Origin: Gilvirhabdus luticola
GTDB taxonomy: Bacteria > Bacteroidota > Bacteroidia > Flavobacteriales > Flavobacteriaceae
NCBI RefSeq assembly: GCF_032583975.1
Contig: NZ_JAWHTF010000002.1
Direction: 5' to 3' (one strand)
Length of the DNA stretch: 64,000 nucleotides
Shown here: piece by piece, positions 42,201-51,197 of the stretch
Layout: each line of letters opens with the position of its first letter
How positions within the stretch are numbered: the stretch's first letter is position 1
The notes under the pieces: model-generated
Told to the model about the DNA's origin: nothing
Databases searched by the model: none
Seen by the model: only the letters and a program-made list of their open reading frames with translations
Position numbers and translations under genes: made by a program

Positions 42201-42677
42201 TTAATCGTCTTCAATATGCCTGTCTATATATTGTACATCCCTAATGTTTTTTTGCACGGCTATGGCTGCAAAAATACTTAATGTGAAAGACATCCCATAA
42301 AAACCTTTTTCACTTAAATACAGATCGGCATTCCAAAGCCCTATAATCAATAACAGAACTGAAGTAATTGTTGTAAACCAACTAATACCAAAATAAACCT
42401 CTGTAATTGGTATATTTTCTAATTTATCTCTTACTGCTTTCTGCAAAGAGATTACAGAAAATAATCCGAAAAGTAATATTGTAAAATAATATCCTTTTTC
42501 ATTGAGTTGCATATCAGCATTCCATAAGCCAATACAATAGGAGGTCATGCCTGTTAATAATGCCAGCCAAGAAGCCGCAATAAAAGCAGGAGTTGGTTTT
42601 TGATCAAAAACCTTCATCTCTTTTTTAAACTCTTCATTTAATTCTTCCTCATGGGAAACTGTTGTTTGATATTTCAT
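42201..42677 (-). CDS. YiaA/YiaB-family inner membrane protein
   Basis: A 158-residue protein with four membrane helices arranged as two copies of the YiaAB two-helix domain. Each copy has the signature GLWNAD followed by LxEKGFY or LNEKGYY: residues about 51-65 (GLWNADMQLNEKGYY) and about 117-131 (GLWNADLYLSEKGFY). Each copy ends in QK.(V/I)RD. The role of this domain is not established. The N-terminal 30 residues are charged and cytoplasmic. Monocistronic, with a terminator after it. Confidence 0.88.
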   Translation of the reverse strand: MKYQTTVSHEEELNEEFKKEMKVFDQKPTPAFIAASWLALLTGMTSYCIGLWNADMQLNEKGYYFTILLFGLFSVISLQKAVRDKLENIPITEVYFGISWFTTITSVLLLIIGLWNADLYLSEKGFYGMSFTLSIFAAIAVQKNIRDVQYIDRHIEDD

Positions 42678-42825
42678 AATATTCTATTTTAAATATGTGT
42701 CAAATTTGTAATTATAAAATGAAGTATAAAACACGATTTTTTTAAATTACTGACGATATATTTTAGTAGTTTACTATTTTAATATTTATAAATACTATAT
42801 TTATTAAATAATTACTGATGATTAA

Positions 42826-44337
42826 ATGAATAATTTGAATAATATAGTTTCCACGTTATCTTCTGATGACAAGCAACGCTTTATAACCTATTTAGAAAGA
42901 AAAAATAAGCGTAAAGACATTAAAAACATTCAGCTATTTAAACTTTTGATTAAGAATGAATTGAGCTCAAAAGATATTTGTTTTAGGCTTTATCAATCCC
43001 ATAAAAAAGATGCCTACCATGCTCTAAGAAAAAGATTATATCAATCTTTAATTGATTTTATTGCCAACTTGAGTTTAGATGAGGAAAAGGCTTTGGATAT
43101 GCAAATCATTAAATTGATATTGGCATCAAGAACTTTTTTTTTACATAAGCAGTATAAAGTAGCTTATAAAATTTTAGACAAAGCTGAAGAACTGGCGGAG
43201 GAAAATTATCTATTTCCATTGCTAAATGAAATTTATCATACAAAAATCCAGTATGCTTATTCAAATCCATCAATAAAACTTAATGAACTCATTGAAAAAT
43301 TTAATTCCAATCAAAAAAAACATAACCTAGAGGATCGATTGAATATAGTGTATGCCAAAATTAGGCAAGAAATAAATGAAGTAACTATCAATAGCCAATT
43401 TATAAATTTCCAAAATTTAGTAATTAATACGCTTAAGGAATATAATATAGATTTAAAAGAAATGTCATTCAAATCTCTATATCAATTAATGAAAATAGTT
43501 AGTATTTCTGCTTTTGCCACAAACGATTACTTAAAGATAGAACCCTTTTTAATCAATACATATGAGTCAATATTAACTCATAGAAGTAAATCAAAACAAT
43601 TATATTATCACCTACAGGTACTCTACTTAATATCATATACATTATTTAGAAATAAAAAATTTGATGAATCTTTAAATTTTTTGCAGGAGTTACATGAACA
43701 CATGTTCCTTAAGCAAAGAAAATATTATAGCTCCCTTAAACTAAAATATCATTTACTATTAGCGCTCAATTTAAACTTTTTAAATCAACAAAATAAAGCC
43801 ATTGAAACTTTAAAACCGTTTATTATTACAAAACATCCAGACATCCAATCTTTATTAGATATTTATTTGAGTTTAGTAATGATGTATTTTCAAAAAGGTG
43901 AATTTAATAAAGCAAGACACATCTATTCAAAATTTTATCATACCGATAACTGGTATATTTCAAAAATTGGTAAAGAATGGGTAATAAAGAAAAACTTAAT
44001 TGAGATTTTATTATATATAGAACTTAAGAATATAGATTTGGTTGAATCTAGATTGTTAAGCTTTAAAAGGAATTATTATAGGTTTCTAAAAGAAATAAAT
44101 CAAAAAAGAGTTATAACGTATCTAAATCTTGTAACTGAATACTATAAAGCTCCAGAAAATGTTTCATCATTGGCTTTTAAAAATAAAGTTGAAAATTCAT
44201 TTACATGGGTTGGAGGGCAACAGGAAGATATTTTTGTTATGAGCTTTTATGCTTGGTTAAAAAGTAAAATGGAAAAAGAAGATGTCTATCAAACTACATT
44301 AAAATTAGTTCAATTATCACAAAATGTTAATTTATAG
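42826..44337 (+). CDS. Helical-repeat protein of unknown function
   Basis: A 503-residue cytoplasmic protein made almost entirely of alpha helices, with no signal peptide or membrane segment. Helical pairs such as YKVAYKILDKAEELAEENYLF and KKFDESLNFLQELHEHMFL and FNKARHIYSKFYH resemble degenerate TPR units, so a protein-protein interaction scaffold is likely. The N-terminal 110 residues (with LYQSLIDFIANLSLDEEKA) form a conserved block in flavobacteria. I cannot assign a function. It is monocistronic, 74 bases before the Spy-like gene on the same strand. Confidence 0.65.
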   Translation: MNNLNNIVSTLSSDDKQRFITYLERKNKRKDIKNIQLFKLLIKNELSSKDICFRLYQSHKKDAYHALRKRLYQSLIDFIANLSLDEEKALDMQIIKLILASRTFFLHKQYKVAYKILDKAEELAEENYLFPLLNEIYHTKIQYAYSNPSIKLNELIEKFNSNQKKHNLEDRLNIVYAKIRQEINEVTINSQFINFQNLVINTLKEYNIDLKEMSFKSLYQLMKIVSISAFATNDYLKIEPFLINTYESILTHRSKSKQLYYHLQVLYLISYTLFRNKKFDESLNFLQELHEHMFLKQRKYYSSLKLKYHLLLALNLNFLNQQNKAIETLKPFIITKHPDIQSLLDIYLSLVMMYFQKGEFNKARHIYSKFYHTDNWYISKIGKEWVIKKNLIEILLYIELKNIDLVESRLLSFKRNYYRFLKEINQKRVITYLNLVTEYYKAPENVSSLAFKNKVENSFTWVGGQQEDIFVMSFYAWLKSKMEKEDVYQTTLKLVQLSQNVNL

Positions 44338-44411
44338 TTAAAGAGACATAGCTAATTAAACTATTCGATTTTATATTAGTCATAAGTACAAAAGATAAAA
44401 TATCAAAAAAA

Positions 44412-44882
44412 ATGAAAAATCTATTCATTATTGCTTTAGCTTTAATAACCATTCAGGTTACTGCACAAGAAAAGCAAAAAGAAGAATATAAAGCTGGAAA
44501 AGAACGCATGTACAAACGCAGCCCAATGAATCCAGAAGAGGCAGCAATAATGCAAACAAAGAAAATGACATTAGCTTTAGACTTAACTGAAGAGCAGCAA
44601 GAAAAAATACAAAAGATAAATCTTGAGAATGCCAAACAACGTAAAGCTAAGATTGAAGCACATAAATCTATGAAAGAAAATGCTGGGTTTGAAAAGCTTA
44701 CTGATGAGCAAAAATTGGAACTGAAAAATGCGAGATTAGACAAACAAATTGCTCACAAAAAACAAATGAAAGAGATCTTAACCGAAGAACAATATAAAAA
44801 ATGGAGTGAGAACATGGAAAAAAGACATGAAAAAGGCAAGGAGAAAATGAAAGCCTATAAGCATAAAAAAAATAAAGAGTAA
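44412..44882 (+). CDS. Spy/CpxP-like periplasmic protein (DUF4890-type)
   Basis: A 156-residue protein with a signal peptide ending IQVTAQ and a basic, helical mature part. Two LTxxQ-like motifs are present, LTEEQQEKIQKI near residues 58-69 and LTEEQYKKW near 128-136. This is the hallmark of Spy/CpxP proteins, which act as periplasmic chaperones or stress sensors. The tail is very rich in Lys. It stands alone and is followed by a strong terminator shared with the convergent hemL operon. Chaperone function is inferred from the family. Confidence 0.75.
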   Translation: MKNLFIIALALITIQVTAQEKQKEEYKAGKERMYKRSPMNPEEAAIMQTKKMTLALDLTEEQQEKIQKINLENAKQRKAKIEAHKSMKENAGFEKLTDEQKLELKNARLDKQIAHKKQMKEILTEEQYKKWSENMEKRHEKGKEKMKAYKHKKNKE

Positions 44883-44935
44883 AGCTGAAATGTTAAATTG
44901 ATTTTTCAGTTAAATTGGTTGGTTAGTTAGTTTGA

Positions 44936-44968
44936 AAAGCAGGGATTAAAAAATCCCTGCTTTTTTTT
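44936..44968. terminator. Terminator between the Spy-like gene and hemL
   Basis: GCAGGGATT (44939-44947) and AATCCCTGC (44952-44960) form a 9-bp stem with a 4-base loop, extended by an A-run on the left and eight Ts on the right. The strong direction is plus; a shorter U-run serves the minus strand, where the hemL stop codon abuts it. Confidence 0.85.
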
Positions 44969-46253
44969 ATAGGTTTTTTGATACTACGTCAACTACTTTA
45001 ATGGTCTCGTCCAAATCTTTGTAGGTAAGAGCATCTGTTATAAACCAGGTTTCAAAAGCACTTGGTGCAATATATATCCCTTGTTTTAACAAACCATGAA
45101 AGAACTTTTTAAAGGTTTCGTTATTTCCTTTGGCAGAGGTTTCAAAATCTACAACTTTCTCTTCAGCAAAGTGAACAGAAATCATAGAGCCTACTCTATT
45201 AATGGTGTGAGTAATATTATTTTCAGTTAAAACTTTAGACAAACCGTTGTGTAAATATGCTGTCTTTTCTTCTAATCTTTTAAAAAGTTCAGAATCACTA
45301 TCAATTGTTTTTAACATAGCTAATCCAGCAGCCATCGCTAACGGATTTCCACTTAATGTTCCTGCTTGATACACTGGCCCAATAGGTGCCAGATAATTCA
45401 TAATTTCGTCACGTGCAGCAAAGGCTCCTACAGGCAGACCTCCTCCTATTACTTTACCAAAACAAACAATATCTGATTTAATATCAAATAATTCTTGAGC
45501 ACCTCCTTTTGCTAATCTAAACCCTGTCATCACCTCATCAAAAATTAACAAAATATCATTGGTATCACACAAACCCCTTAATCCTTCAAGAAATCCTTCA
45601 AGCGGTGGAATACAACCCATATTGCCGGCAACTGGCTCAATGATGATGCAGGCAACTTCATTTGTATTAGCTTCAATTAATTCTGCAACATTTTGCAAAT
45701 CATTATATCTAGCCAACAAGGTGTCTTTTGCAGTGCCTTCTGTAACACCTGGACTATTTGGTGTACCAAATGTCACGGCACCACTGCCCGCTTGAATTAA
45801 GAATGAATCGCTATGCCCATGATAGCAACCAGCAAACTTTATAATTTTATCTTTACCTGTAAAACCTCTTGCCAAACGTACAGCACTCATACAGGCCTCT
45901 GTACCAGAATTCACAAAACGGATTTTATCAATATTAGGCACCATAGAAACAGCAAGCTTTGCTATTTCTGTTTCTATTTCTGTTGGCATTCCAAAAGATG
46001 TTCCTTTTTTTGCCTTATCAATGACTGCATTTACTACTGGCTCAAAAGCATGACCTAATAGCATTGGGCCCCAAGAGTTTATATAATCAATTAGTTTGTT
46101 ACCATCTTCATCATACAAATACGCTCCTTTAGCTTCTTTCACAAAAATAGGTGTTCCACCTACTGCTTTAAATGCTCTTACTGGTGAGTTAACTCCACCT
46201 GGTATTACCTGTTCGGCTTCTATGAATAAATCACTACTTCTTTTATAAATCAT
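44967..46253 (-). CDS. hemL: Glutamate-1-semialdehyde 2,1-aminomutase
   Basis: A 428-residue PLP enzyme that makes 5-aminolevulinate for haem synthesis from glutamate-1-semialdehyde. The PLP lysine is Lys267 in CFGKVIGGGLPVGAF. The motifs FVNSGTEACMSAVRLARG (about 113-130) and CYHGHSDSFL (about 143-152) are typical of the family. It is the last gene of a four-gene minus-strand operon (HExxH protein, ACC deaminase-like, glucosaminidase, hemL), with a 5-base gap after the glucosaminidase. It ends on the shared terminator. Normal length. Confidence 0.95.
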   Translation of the reverse strand: MIYKRSSDLFIEAEQVIPGGVNSPVRAFKAVGGTPIFVKEAKGAYLYDEDGNKLIDYINSWGPMLLGHAFEPVVNAVIDKAKKGTSFGMPTEIETEIAKLAVSMVPNIDKIRFVNSGTEACMSAVRLARGFTGKDKIIKFAGCYHGHSDSFLIQAGSGAVTFGTPNSPGVTEGTAKDTLLARYNDLQNVAELIEANTNEVACIIIEPVAGNMGCIPPLEGFLEGLRGLCDTNDILLIFDEVMTGFRLAKGGAQELFDIKSDIVCFGKVIGGGLPVGAFAARDEIMNYLAPIGPVYQAGTLSGNPLAMAAGLAMLKTIDSDSELFKRLEEKTAYLHNGLSKVLTENNITHTINRVGSMISVHFAEEKVVDFETSAKGNNETFKKFFHGLLKQGIYIAPSAFETWFITDALTYKDLDETIKVVDVVSKNL

Positions 46254-46258
46254 AAAAA

Positions 46259-47074
46259 TTAGAAATCTTTTGATGAAGGTTTTACATTCAAAATCTGACC
46301 TATTTTGATATCGTTTGTGTTAAGTCCATTGAGTTGTTGAAGTTCTTGTACTGTTAAATTAAAGCGTTTGGATATGGAATATAGTGTGTCTCCTTTTATA
46401 ACCACGTACTCTCTAATTTCAGCAGTTTCTTGGTTTTGTGCTTCGGTATTTACAAATTTATCAAACTTATATAATTCATAACGCTCAATTAGGCTAATTA
46501 ATTTTTCTGGATACCTCTTGTCCGTGGCATAACCAGCTGCTTTCAACCCTTTTGCCCAGCGTTTATAATCATCTTTTCTTAAATCAAACAATCCAGCATA
46601 ACGTCTCCTTTCGGTTAAGAACAATGAATGATCTCTAAACGAATATTTGGCATCTATATATTTTCTAAAACATTCTTGAGACTCATCGTCATCGTGATAA
46701 ATTCTTGCTCCTGTCCATTCATGACATTTAATGCCAAAATGATTATTAGCTTCAGTTGAAAGCCTTCCCTTTCCTGAACCAGATTCTAAAATACCTTGGG
46801 CTAAAGTAATACTTGCAGGAATGCCGTATAGTTTCATTTCTTGCTGTGCAATAGCACTGTACATATCAATATAATCTTCGTTAGAATTCGGTATATCTAT
46901 TGTTGGTGTAAGAATTTCGTTTGTCTCTTCGATTACAGTTTCTTCTTCTTTAGTTTCATGAACCACAACTTCTTCTCTTTTTTGCCTTTCTACTTCACGT
47001 TGAGCTACCCTTTTTTTAGTACCACAACTAAACATGAATATACCTATAAATAATACTGCCAAAAATCGCTTCAT
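46259..47074 (-). CDS. Glucosaminidase-LysM lipoprotein
   Basis: A 271-residue lipoprotein (lipobox FMFSC) with a charged linker, then a glucosaminidase (FlgJ/GH73-like) domain at about 65-200. Its active-site region is TLAQGILESGSGKGRLS, with Glu in ILESGSG as the likely catalytic acid, followed by NNHFGIKCHEWTG. A LysM domain with YVVIKGDTLYSISKRFNLTVQELQQLN ends the protein. It should cut peptidoglycan glycan chains in the periplasm. The frame is also open four codons earlier (MVKHMKRF), but the MKRF start is preferred because it gives a clean signal peptide and avoids overlap with the upstream gene. Confidence 0.88.
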   Translation of the reverse strand: MKRFLAVLFIGIFMFSCGTKKRVAQREVERQKREEVVVHETKEEETVIEETNEILTPTIDIPNSNEDYIDMYSAIAQQEMKLYGIPASITLAQGILESGSGKGRLSTEANNHFGIKCHEWTGARIYHDDDESQECFRKYIDAKYSFRDHSLFLTERRRYAGLFDLRKDDYKRWAKGLKAAGYATDKRYPEKLISLIERYELYKFDKFVNTEAQNQETAEIREYVVIKGDTLYSISKRFNLTVQELQQLNGLNTNDIKIGQILNVKPSSKDF

Positions 47075-47078
47075 ATGT

Positions 47079-47990
47079 TTAACCAATTAACGGTAATTTT
47101 CTTTTTCTTAATCTAAAATTCATTCCATCAATTCCTTGTAGACCTCCAGTATGGATCATTAAAATTTTTGATTCTTCAGGGAACAACCCTTTTTTAATTA
47201 AATCAAAAACACCATACATCATTTTGCCTGTATATATTGGATCCAATGGAATATCATGATTTTCTTTAATCTCATTAATAAAACTTATTAATTCCAAATT
47301 TATTTTGGCATAACCTCCAAAATGATAATCAGCAATAAGTTTCCAATTTGATTTGGTCACAAATTTACTAATATCATCTTTTAAAAAACTACCTTTTAAA
47401 GCAGGAAATCCTAAAACTTGTTGACCAGGTTGTGAACAATTTATAAGACCAGCAATGGTTCCACCTGTTCCAACCGAACAGCAGATGTAGTCAAAATGAA
47501 TATCTTGATTGTTTAATATTTCTTCACATCCTTTTACAGCCAAATCGTTGGTGCCACCTTCAGGAAGCAAATAAAACTGACCGAACTCTGCTTTTAAACC
47601 AGCAATAAACTCGTCAGAATCCTTATTTCTATAATCTTCACGAGACACAAACTTAAATTGCATTCCATTATCTGAAGCATGCTTTAATGTAGGATTTTCA
47701 TCAATCATATTTGTTAACTCTTCACCTCTTACAACCCCAATGGTTTTAAATCTAAATTCAGTTCCAGCCACTGCAGCAGCTACAATATGATTGGAAAAAG
47801 CACCTCCAAAGGTAAGTAAGGTTTTATAGTCTTGTTTTCTGGCTTCAATAAGATTGTATTTTAGTTTTCTGTATTTATTGCCAGAAATGATTGGATGAAT
47901 ATTATCTTCACGCTTTATAAAAAGTTCAACATTATATTTTTTAGGCAAAATAATAGGTTGATTAACGCTATTTTCTAGACTGAAATTCAT
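47079..47990 (-). CDS. ACC deaminase / D-cysteine desulfhydrase family PLP enzyme
   Basis: A 303-residue PLP-dependent enzyme with the family motif SGNKYRKLKYNL, in which Lys39 should bind the cofactor. The segments GGAFSNHIVAAA and PEGGTNDLAVKGCEEI and SVGTGGTIAGLI bind the PLP phosphate and substrate. In bacteria without plant hosts this family usually degrades D-cysteine or related amino acids rather than ACC. The start of the gene overlaps the upstream HExxH gene by 23 bases, and the glucosaminidase gene follows at once. Substrate uncertain. Confidence 0.85.
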   Translation of the reverse strand: MNFSLENSVNQPIILPKKYNVELFIKREDNIHPIISGNKYRKLKYNLIEARKQDYKTLLTFGGAFSNHIVAAAVAGTEFRFKTIGVVRGEELTNMIDENPTLKHASDNGMQFKFVSREDYRNKDSDEFIAGLKAEFGQFYLLPEGGTNDLAVKGCEEILNNQDIHFDYICCSVGTGGTIAGLINCSQPGQQVLGFPALKGSFLKDDISKFVTKSNWKLIADYHFGGYAKINLELISFINEIKENHDIPLDPIYTGKMMYGVFDLIKKGLFPEESKILMIHTGGLQGIDGMNFRLRKRKLPLIG

Positions 47991-48318
47991 TGCTGCGAAT
48001 ATACTTTAAAAAACGCAAAAATTTCCTTGACTTTAAATAATCAAAATTGTTTTCATTCTGGTGAGCTTCACGTTCAAAGGAAATGTTCTTATAAGCTAAA
48101 GTCCAGTTTTTGTATTGCAAAAGACGAAATATAAACTCCATAGCATAAAACAAATAAAAAGGTATGAATAATAATTCCAGCTGTTGTCTTAAATGAATTT
48201 TTTCATGATTAATTAATACAATATCAGATTTTAACCTATCATATTTCAACACTAAAAAAGGGAAAATTGTTATCGCTGAATAGCCTTTAGGAACTAAATA
48301 TTTAGAAATCAAAATCAT
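47968..48318 (-). CDS. Small membrane protein with an HExxH motif
   Basis: A 116-residue protein with the motif HEKIH at 38-42, a hydrophobic helix at about 48-66, and FEREAH (Glu84) further on. HExxH followed by a downstream Glu is the zinc-binding pattern of gluzincin-like peptidases, here in a very small form related to BlaR1/M56-type or minigluzincin domains. I do not know a named family. It is the first gene of the operon that ends with hemL. Peptidase activity is only inferred from the motif. The overlap with the next gene is 23 bases. Confidence 0.6.
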   Translation of the reverse strand: MILISKYLVPKGYSAITIFPFLVLKYDRLKSDIVLINHEKIHLRQQLELLFIPFYLFYAMEFIFRLLQYKNWTLAYKNISFEREAHQNENNFDYLKSRKFLRFLKYIRSNEFQSRK

Positions 48319-48435
48319 ACTCTATACAGTTCAAAAATCAATCCATTTTTATTTGACCAGAATGACAACTTATTTGAAACCTTAACTACAAAGTCAAATA
48401 ACATTTTCTTAAATTTACGCTATCTTTACAAAATA

Positions 48436-48594
48436 ATGAAAGACCATATTCCAATCGAAGAAGGTGATTACTATTTAACACCCGAAGGTTATAGATGTTT
48501 TACAGAACAATATCATTTAAAACGTGGATATTGTTGCCAAAGTTCATGCAGGCATTGCCCATACGATTACAACAGAAAGACAAATTCGTTATAA
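48436..48594 (+). CDS. Small cysteine-rich protein (DUF5522-like)
   Basis: A 52-residue protein with the motif EEGDYYLTPEGYRCFTEQYH and a tail RGYCCQSSCRHCPYDY, which holds five cysteines (Cys21, 33, 34, 38, 41). This is the DUF5522 pattern, also seen in a short conserved family in eukaryotic genomes. The cysteines probably bind a metal. Function unknown. The ATG follows a short AT-rich leader, and the gene is divergent from the HExxH operon. Confidence 0.8.
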   Translation: MKDHIPIEEGDYYLTPEGYRCFTEQYHLKRGYCCQSSCRHCPYDYNRKTNSL

Positions 48595-48756
48595 ACCAAA
48601 TCTGTTCCATTAAGCTTTTATTGGTATGATTCTTGATGCTTAAAAAGTAAATTAAAAATTATCAAAGCTCAATGTTTTGTAAACTTAATATTTTTGGTTT
48701 CACAAAAAGATAAGGGATAATTTATTAAATTCGTTATAACTACAAACAAAAAAATT

Positions 48757-49317
48757 ATGAAAAAGTTAATTCAAAAAGCATCCTTTTTGGTAGTATTATT
48801 AGTAATAACTTCTTGTAGTTCTGTTAAAGTCGCTACAGATTATGACAAGAACGCAAATTTTGGTGATTACAAATCGTTTGCATTTTATAAACCTGGTATT
48901 GACCAAGCCGAAATCAATGATTTGGATAAACGTAGATTGTTAAGGGCCATTGAAACCGAATTGCTTGCAAAAGGCTATATAAAATCAGAAAAGCCAGATC
49001 TTTTAATTAGCCTTTTTACGAAATCTCAACAACGTGTTGATATATATAACAATGCTTGGGGAATGGGTGCTTGGGGTTGGGGCGGATGGGGCCCTTATGG
49101 AGCTTATGGTCCAGGTTGGGGTTGGGGTTGGAATCAACCTTCTGTTTCAACAAGTATAGAAGGCACATTATACATAGATTTAATAGATGCTAGTAAAAAA
49201 GAATTGATCTGGCAAGGTATGGGAACTGGCTATTTATCTAAAAATATGGAGAAAAAAGAAGAGCGAATTAAAGAATTTGTTTCTAAAATAATGGAACTAT
49301 ATCCTCCTGGTTCTTAA
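48757..49317 (+). CDS. DUF4136 lipoprotein
   Basis: A 186-residue lipoprotein (lipobox VITSC) of the DUF4136 family. The family opening VATDYDKNANFGDYKSFAFYKP is present, and the rest is an alpha/beta domain of the kind found in outer-membrane-associated proteins. A Gly/Trp-rich stretch at about 100-124 interrupts the domain. It is monocistronic, with a possible -7 element TATTTTTG at 48689-48696, and ends with a strong terminator. Its cellular role is not known. Confidence 0.85.
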   Translation: MKKLIQKASFLVVLLVITSCSSVKVATDYDKNANFGDYKSFAFYKPGIDQAEINDLDKRRLLRAIETELLAKGYIKSEKPDLLISLFTKSQQRVDIYNNAWGMGAWGWGGWGPYGAYGPGWGWGWNQPSVSTSIEGTLYIDLIDASKKELIWQGMGTGYLSKNMEKKEERIKEFVSKIMELYPPGS

Positions 49318-49330
49318 CGGTAAAACAATA

Positions 49331-49358
49331 AAAAAAGCGACTGAATAGTCGCTTTTTT
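49331..49358 (+). terminator. Terminator of the DUF4136 gene
   Basis: AAAAAAGCGACT (49331-49342) and AGTCGCTTTTTT (49347-49358) form a 12-bp stem with a 4-base loop and a seven-T tail, just after the stop codon. Confidence 0.9.
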
Positions 49359-49436
49359 TATTTCATAATCTTGAGCTGAAATTTCAATTACTACAGCTTA
49401 ATTTCGTATTTTTACAATACTAAAAAATATTAATTC

Positions 49437-51197
49437 ATGTATCCCGAAACTATAGAATCCAACGAAATTCTTGAACGTTTACCCAAACATCTTCGCCAAT
49501 ATATCAAACCTCAAAACTATGAAGAATATTCTGCAATAGATCAGGCAGTTTGGCGATATGTAATGCGTAAGAATGTAGACTATTTAAGTACTGTAGCACA
49601 TGATTCTTATGTTGATGGTTTAAAAGTTACTGGCATTTCAATAGATAGTATCCCAAACATGTATGGTATGAACCGTATTCTAAAAGAAATTGGTTGGGCT
49701 GCAGTTGCAGTAGATGGTTTTATTCCACCAAATGCCTTTATGGAATTTCAAGCGTATAATGTTCTGGTTATTGCCAGTGACATCAGACAATTAGAGCATA
49801 TTGAATATACACCTGCTCCAGATATCATTCATGAAGGTGCTGGACATGCTCCCATTATCGCTAACCCAGAATACGCAGAGTATTTAAGACGCTTTGGTGA
49901 AATAGGTTGCAAGGCTATTTCGTCTGCTAAAGATTATGAGTTGTATGATGCGGTAAGACATTTATCTATTATTAAAGAAGCTCCTAATTCAAACAAAAAA
50001 GATATAGTTGAAGCTGAAAAAAAAGTAGAATACCTTCAGAATAATATGGGAAAGCCAAGCGAAATGGCTTTAATCAGAAATTTACATTGGTGGACTGTTG
50101 AATATGGCTTAATAGGCAGTCTTGAGAACCCTAAAATATATGGTGCTGGACTGCTTTCTTCTATCGGTGAAAGTGCATGGTGCATGACAGATGAAGTAAA
50201 AAAATTACCCTATAACATTGAAGCAACTTATAAAGAGTTTGATATTACCAAACCACAACCTCAGCTCTACGTTACACCAGATTTTGCTCATTTAAGTCTA
50301 GTCCTGGAAGAATTTGCAAATACAATGGCCTTAAGAACTGGAGGTTTGTCAGGAGTTAAAAAACTTATAGAATCTGATGCATTGGGTACTATAGAGTTTA
50401 GTACAGGATTGCAAGTTTCAGGCGTATTTACAGAGGTTTTAGAACATAATAACAAGCCAATTTACGTCCAAACTTCTGGAGCAACAGCTTTAGCTTACAG
50501 AGGAAAAGAAATCATTGGTCATGGTACCAATTATCATAAACATGGTTTTGGAACACCAGTTGGAAAATTAAAAGGGATTAATTTAGCTATTGAAGATATG
50601 AGCCCTAGAGATTTAAGGGCTTATGATATTTATGAAGGCGAAACCATTGAACTTGAATTTGAAGGCAACATTAAAGTGAAAGGAGAAATAATTACTGGAA
50701 AACGCAATCTTCAAGGTAAAATAATTCTAATTAGCTTTAAAAATTGCACGGTAAACCATGGCAATACTATTCTTTTTAAACCCGAATGGGGAACTTACGA
50801 TATGGCTATAGGTAAAAGTATAATTTCAGCATTTTCCGGACCAGCAGATTTACAAAGTTTTAATATGGTAACACACAAATTAAGTTCAGAAACCATTCAT
50901 ATTAAAAAATCTAAAAAACGTTTACAACTAGAAGAACTTTATCAACAAGTTCGTGATTTTAGGGAAGGCAAAAATCGTTCTGTATCCAGAACTAAAATTT
51001 TGGAACAACTTATTGAAGATTATCCTGATGATTGGTTATTGTCTGTTGAATTATATGAATTGGCCTATAAAGGAAATGAATCAAAACTTTGTGCGAAAAT
51101 TGCAAGCCATTTAGAAACTGTTAAACTTCATAAACCAGAATTCGGCAAGCTCATAGATAACGGTATTTCAATTATTGAAAAAAGTTTGGTTAATTAA
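49437..51197 (+). CDS. phhA: Aromatic amino acid hydroxylase (phenylalanine 4-monooxygenase type), long form
   Basis: A 586-residue iron enzyme of the pterin-dependent aromatic amino acid hydroxylase family. The iron ligands are His132 and His137 in IIHEGAGHAP and Glu155 in RRFGEIG. The catalytic domain covers about 30-330, and a C-terminal extension of about 250 residues of unknown function follows. Most bacterial enzymes have about 260-300 residues, so this is the long flavobacterial form. It most likely converts phenylalanine to tyrosine. It converges with ilvE and overlaps it by 8 bases at the stop codons. The extension may have regulatory or binding roles. Confidence 0.85.
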   Translation: MYPETIESNEILERLPKHLRQYIKPQNYEEYSAIDQAVWRYVMRKNVDYLSTVAHDSYVDGLKVTGISIDSIPNMYGMNRILKEIGWAAVAVDGFIPPNAFMEFQAYNVLVIASDIRQLEHIEYTPAPDIIHEGAGHAPIIANPEYAEYLRRFGEIGCKAISSAKDYELYDAVRHLSIIKEAPNSNKKDIVEAEKKVEYLQNNMGKPSEMALIRNLHWWTVEYGLIGSLENPKIYGAGLLSSIGESAWCMTDEVKKLPYNIEATYKEFDITKPQPQLYVTPDFAHLSLVLEEFANTMALRTGGLSGVKKLIESDALGTIEFSTGLQVSGVFTEVLEHNNKPIYVQTSGATALAYRGKEIIGHGTNYHKHGFGTPVGKLKGINLAIEDMSPRDLRAYDIYEGETIELEFEGNIKVKGEIITGKRNLQGKIILISFKNCTVNHGNTILFKPEWGTYDMAIGKSIISAFSGPADLQSFNMVTHKLSSETIHIKKSKKRLQLEELYQQVRDFREGKNRSVSRTKILEQLIEDYPDDWLLSVELYELAYKGNESKLCAKIASHLETVKLHKPEFGKLIDNGISIIEKSLVN

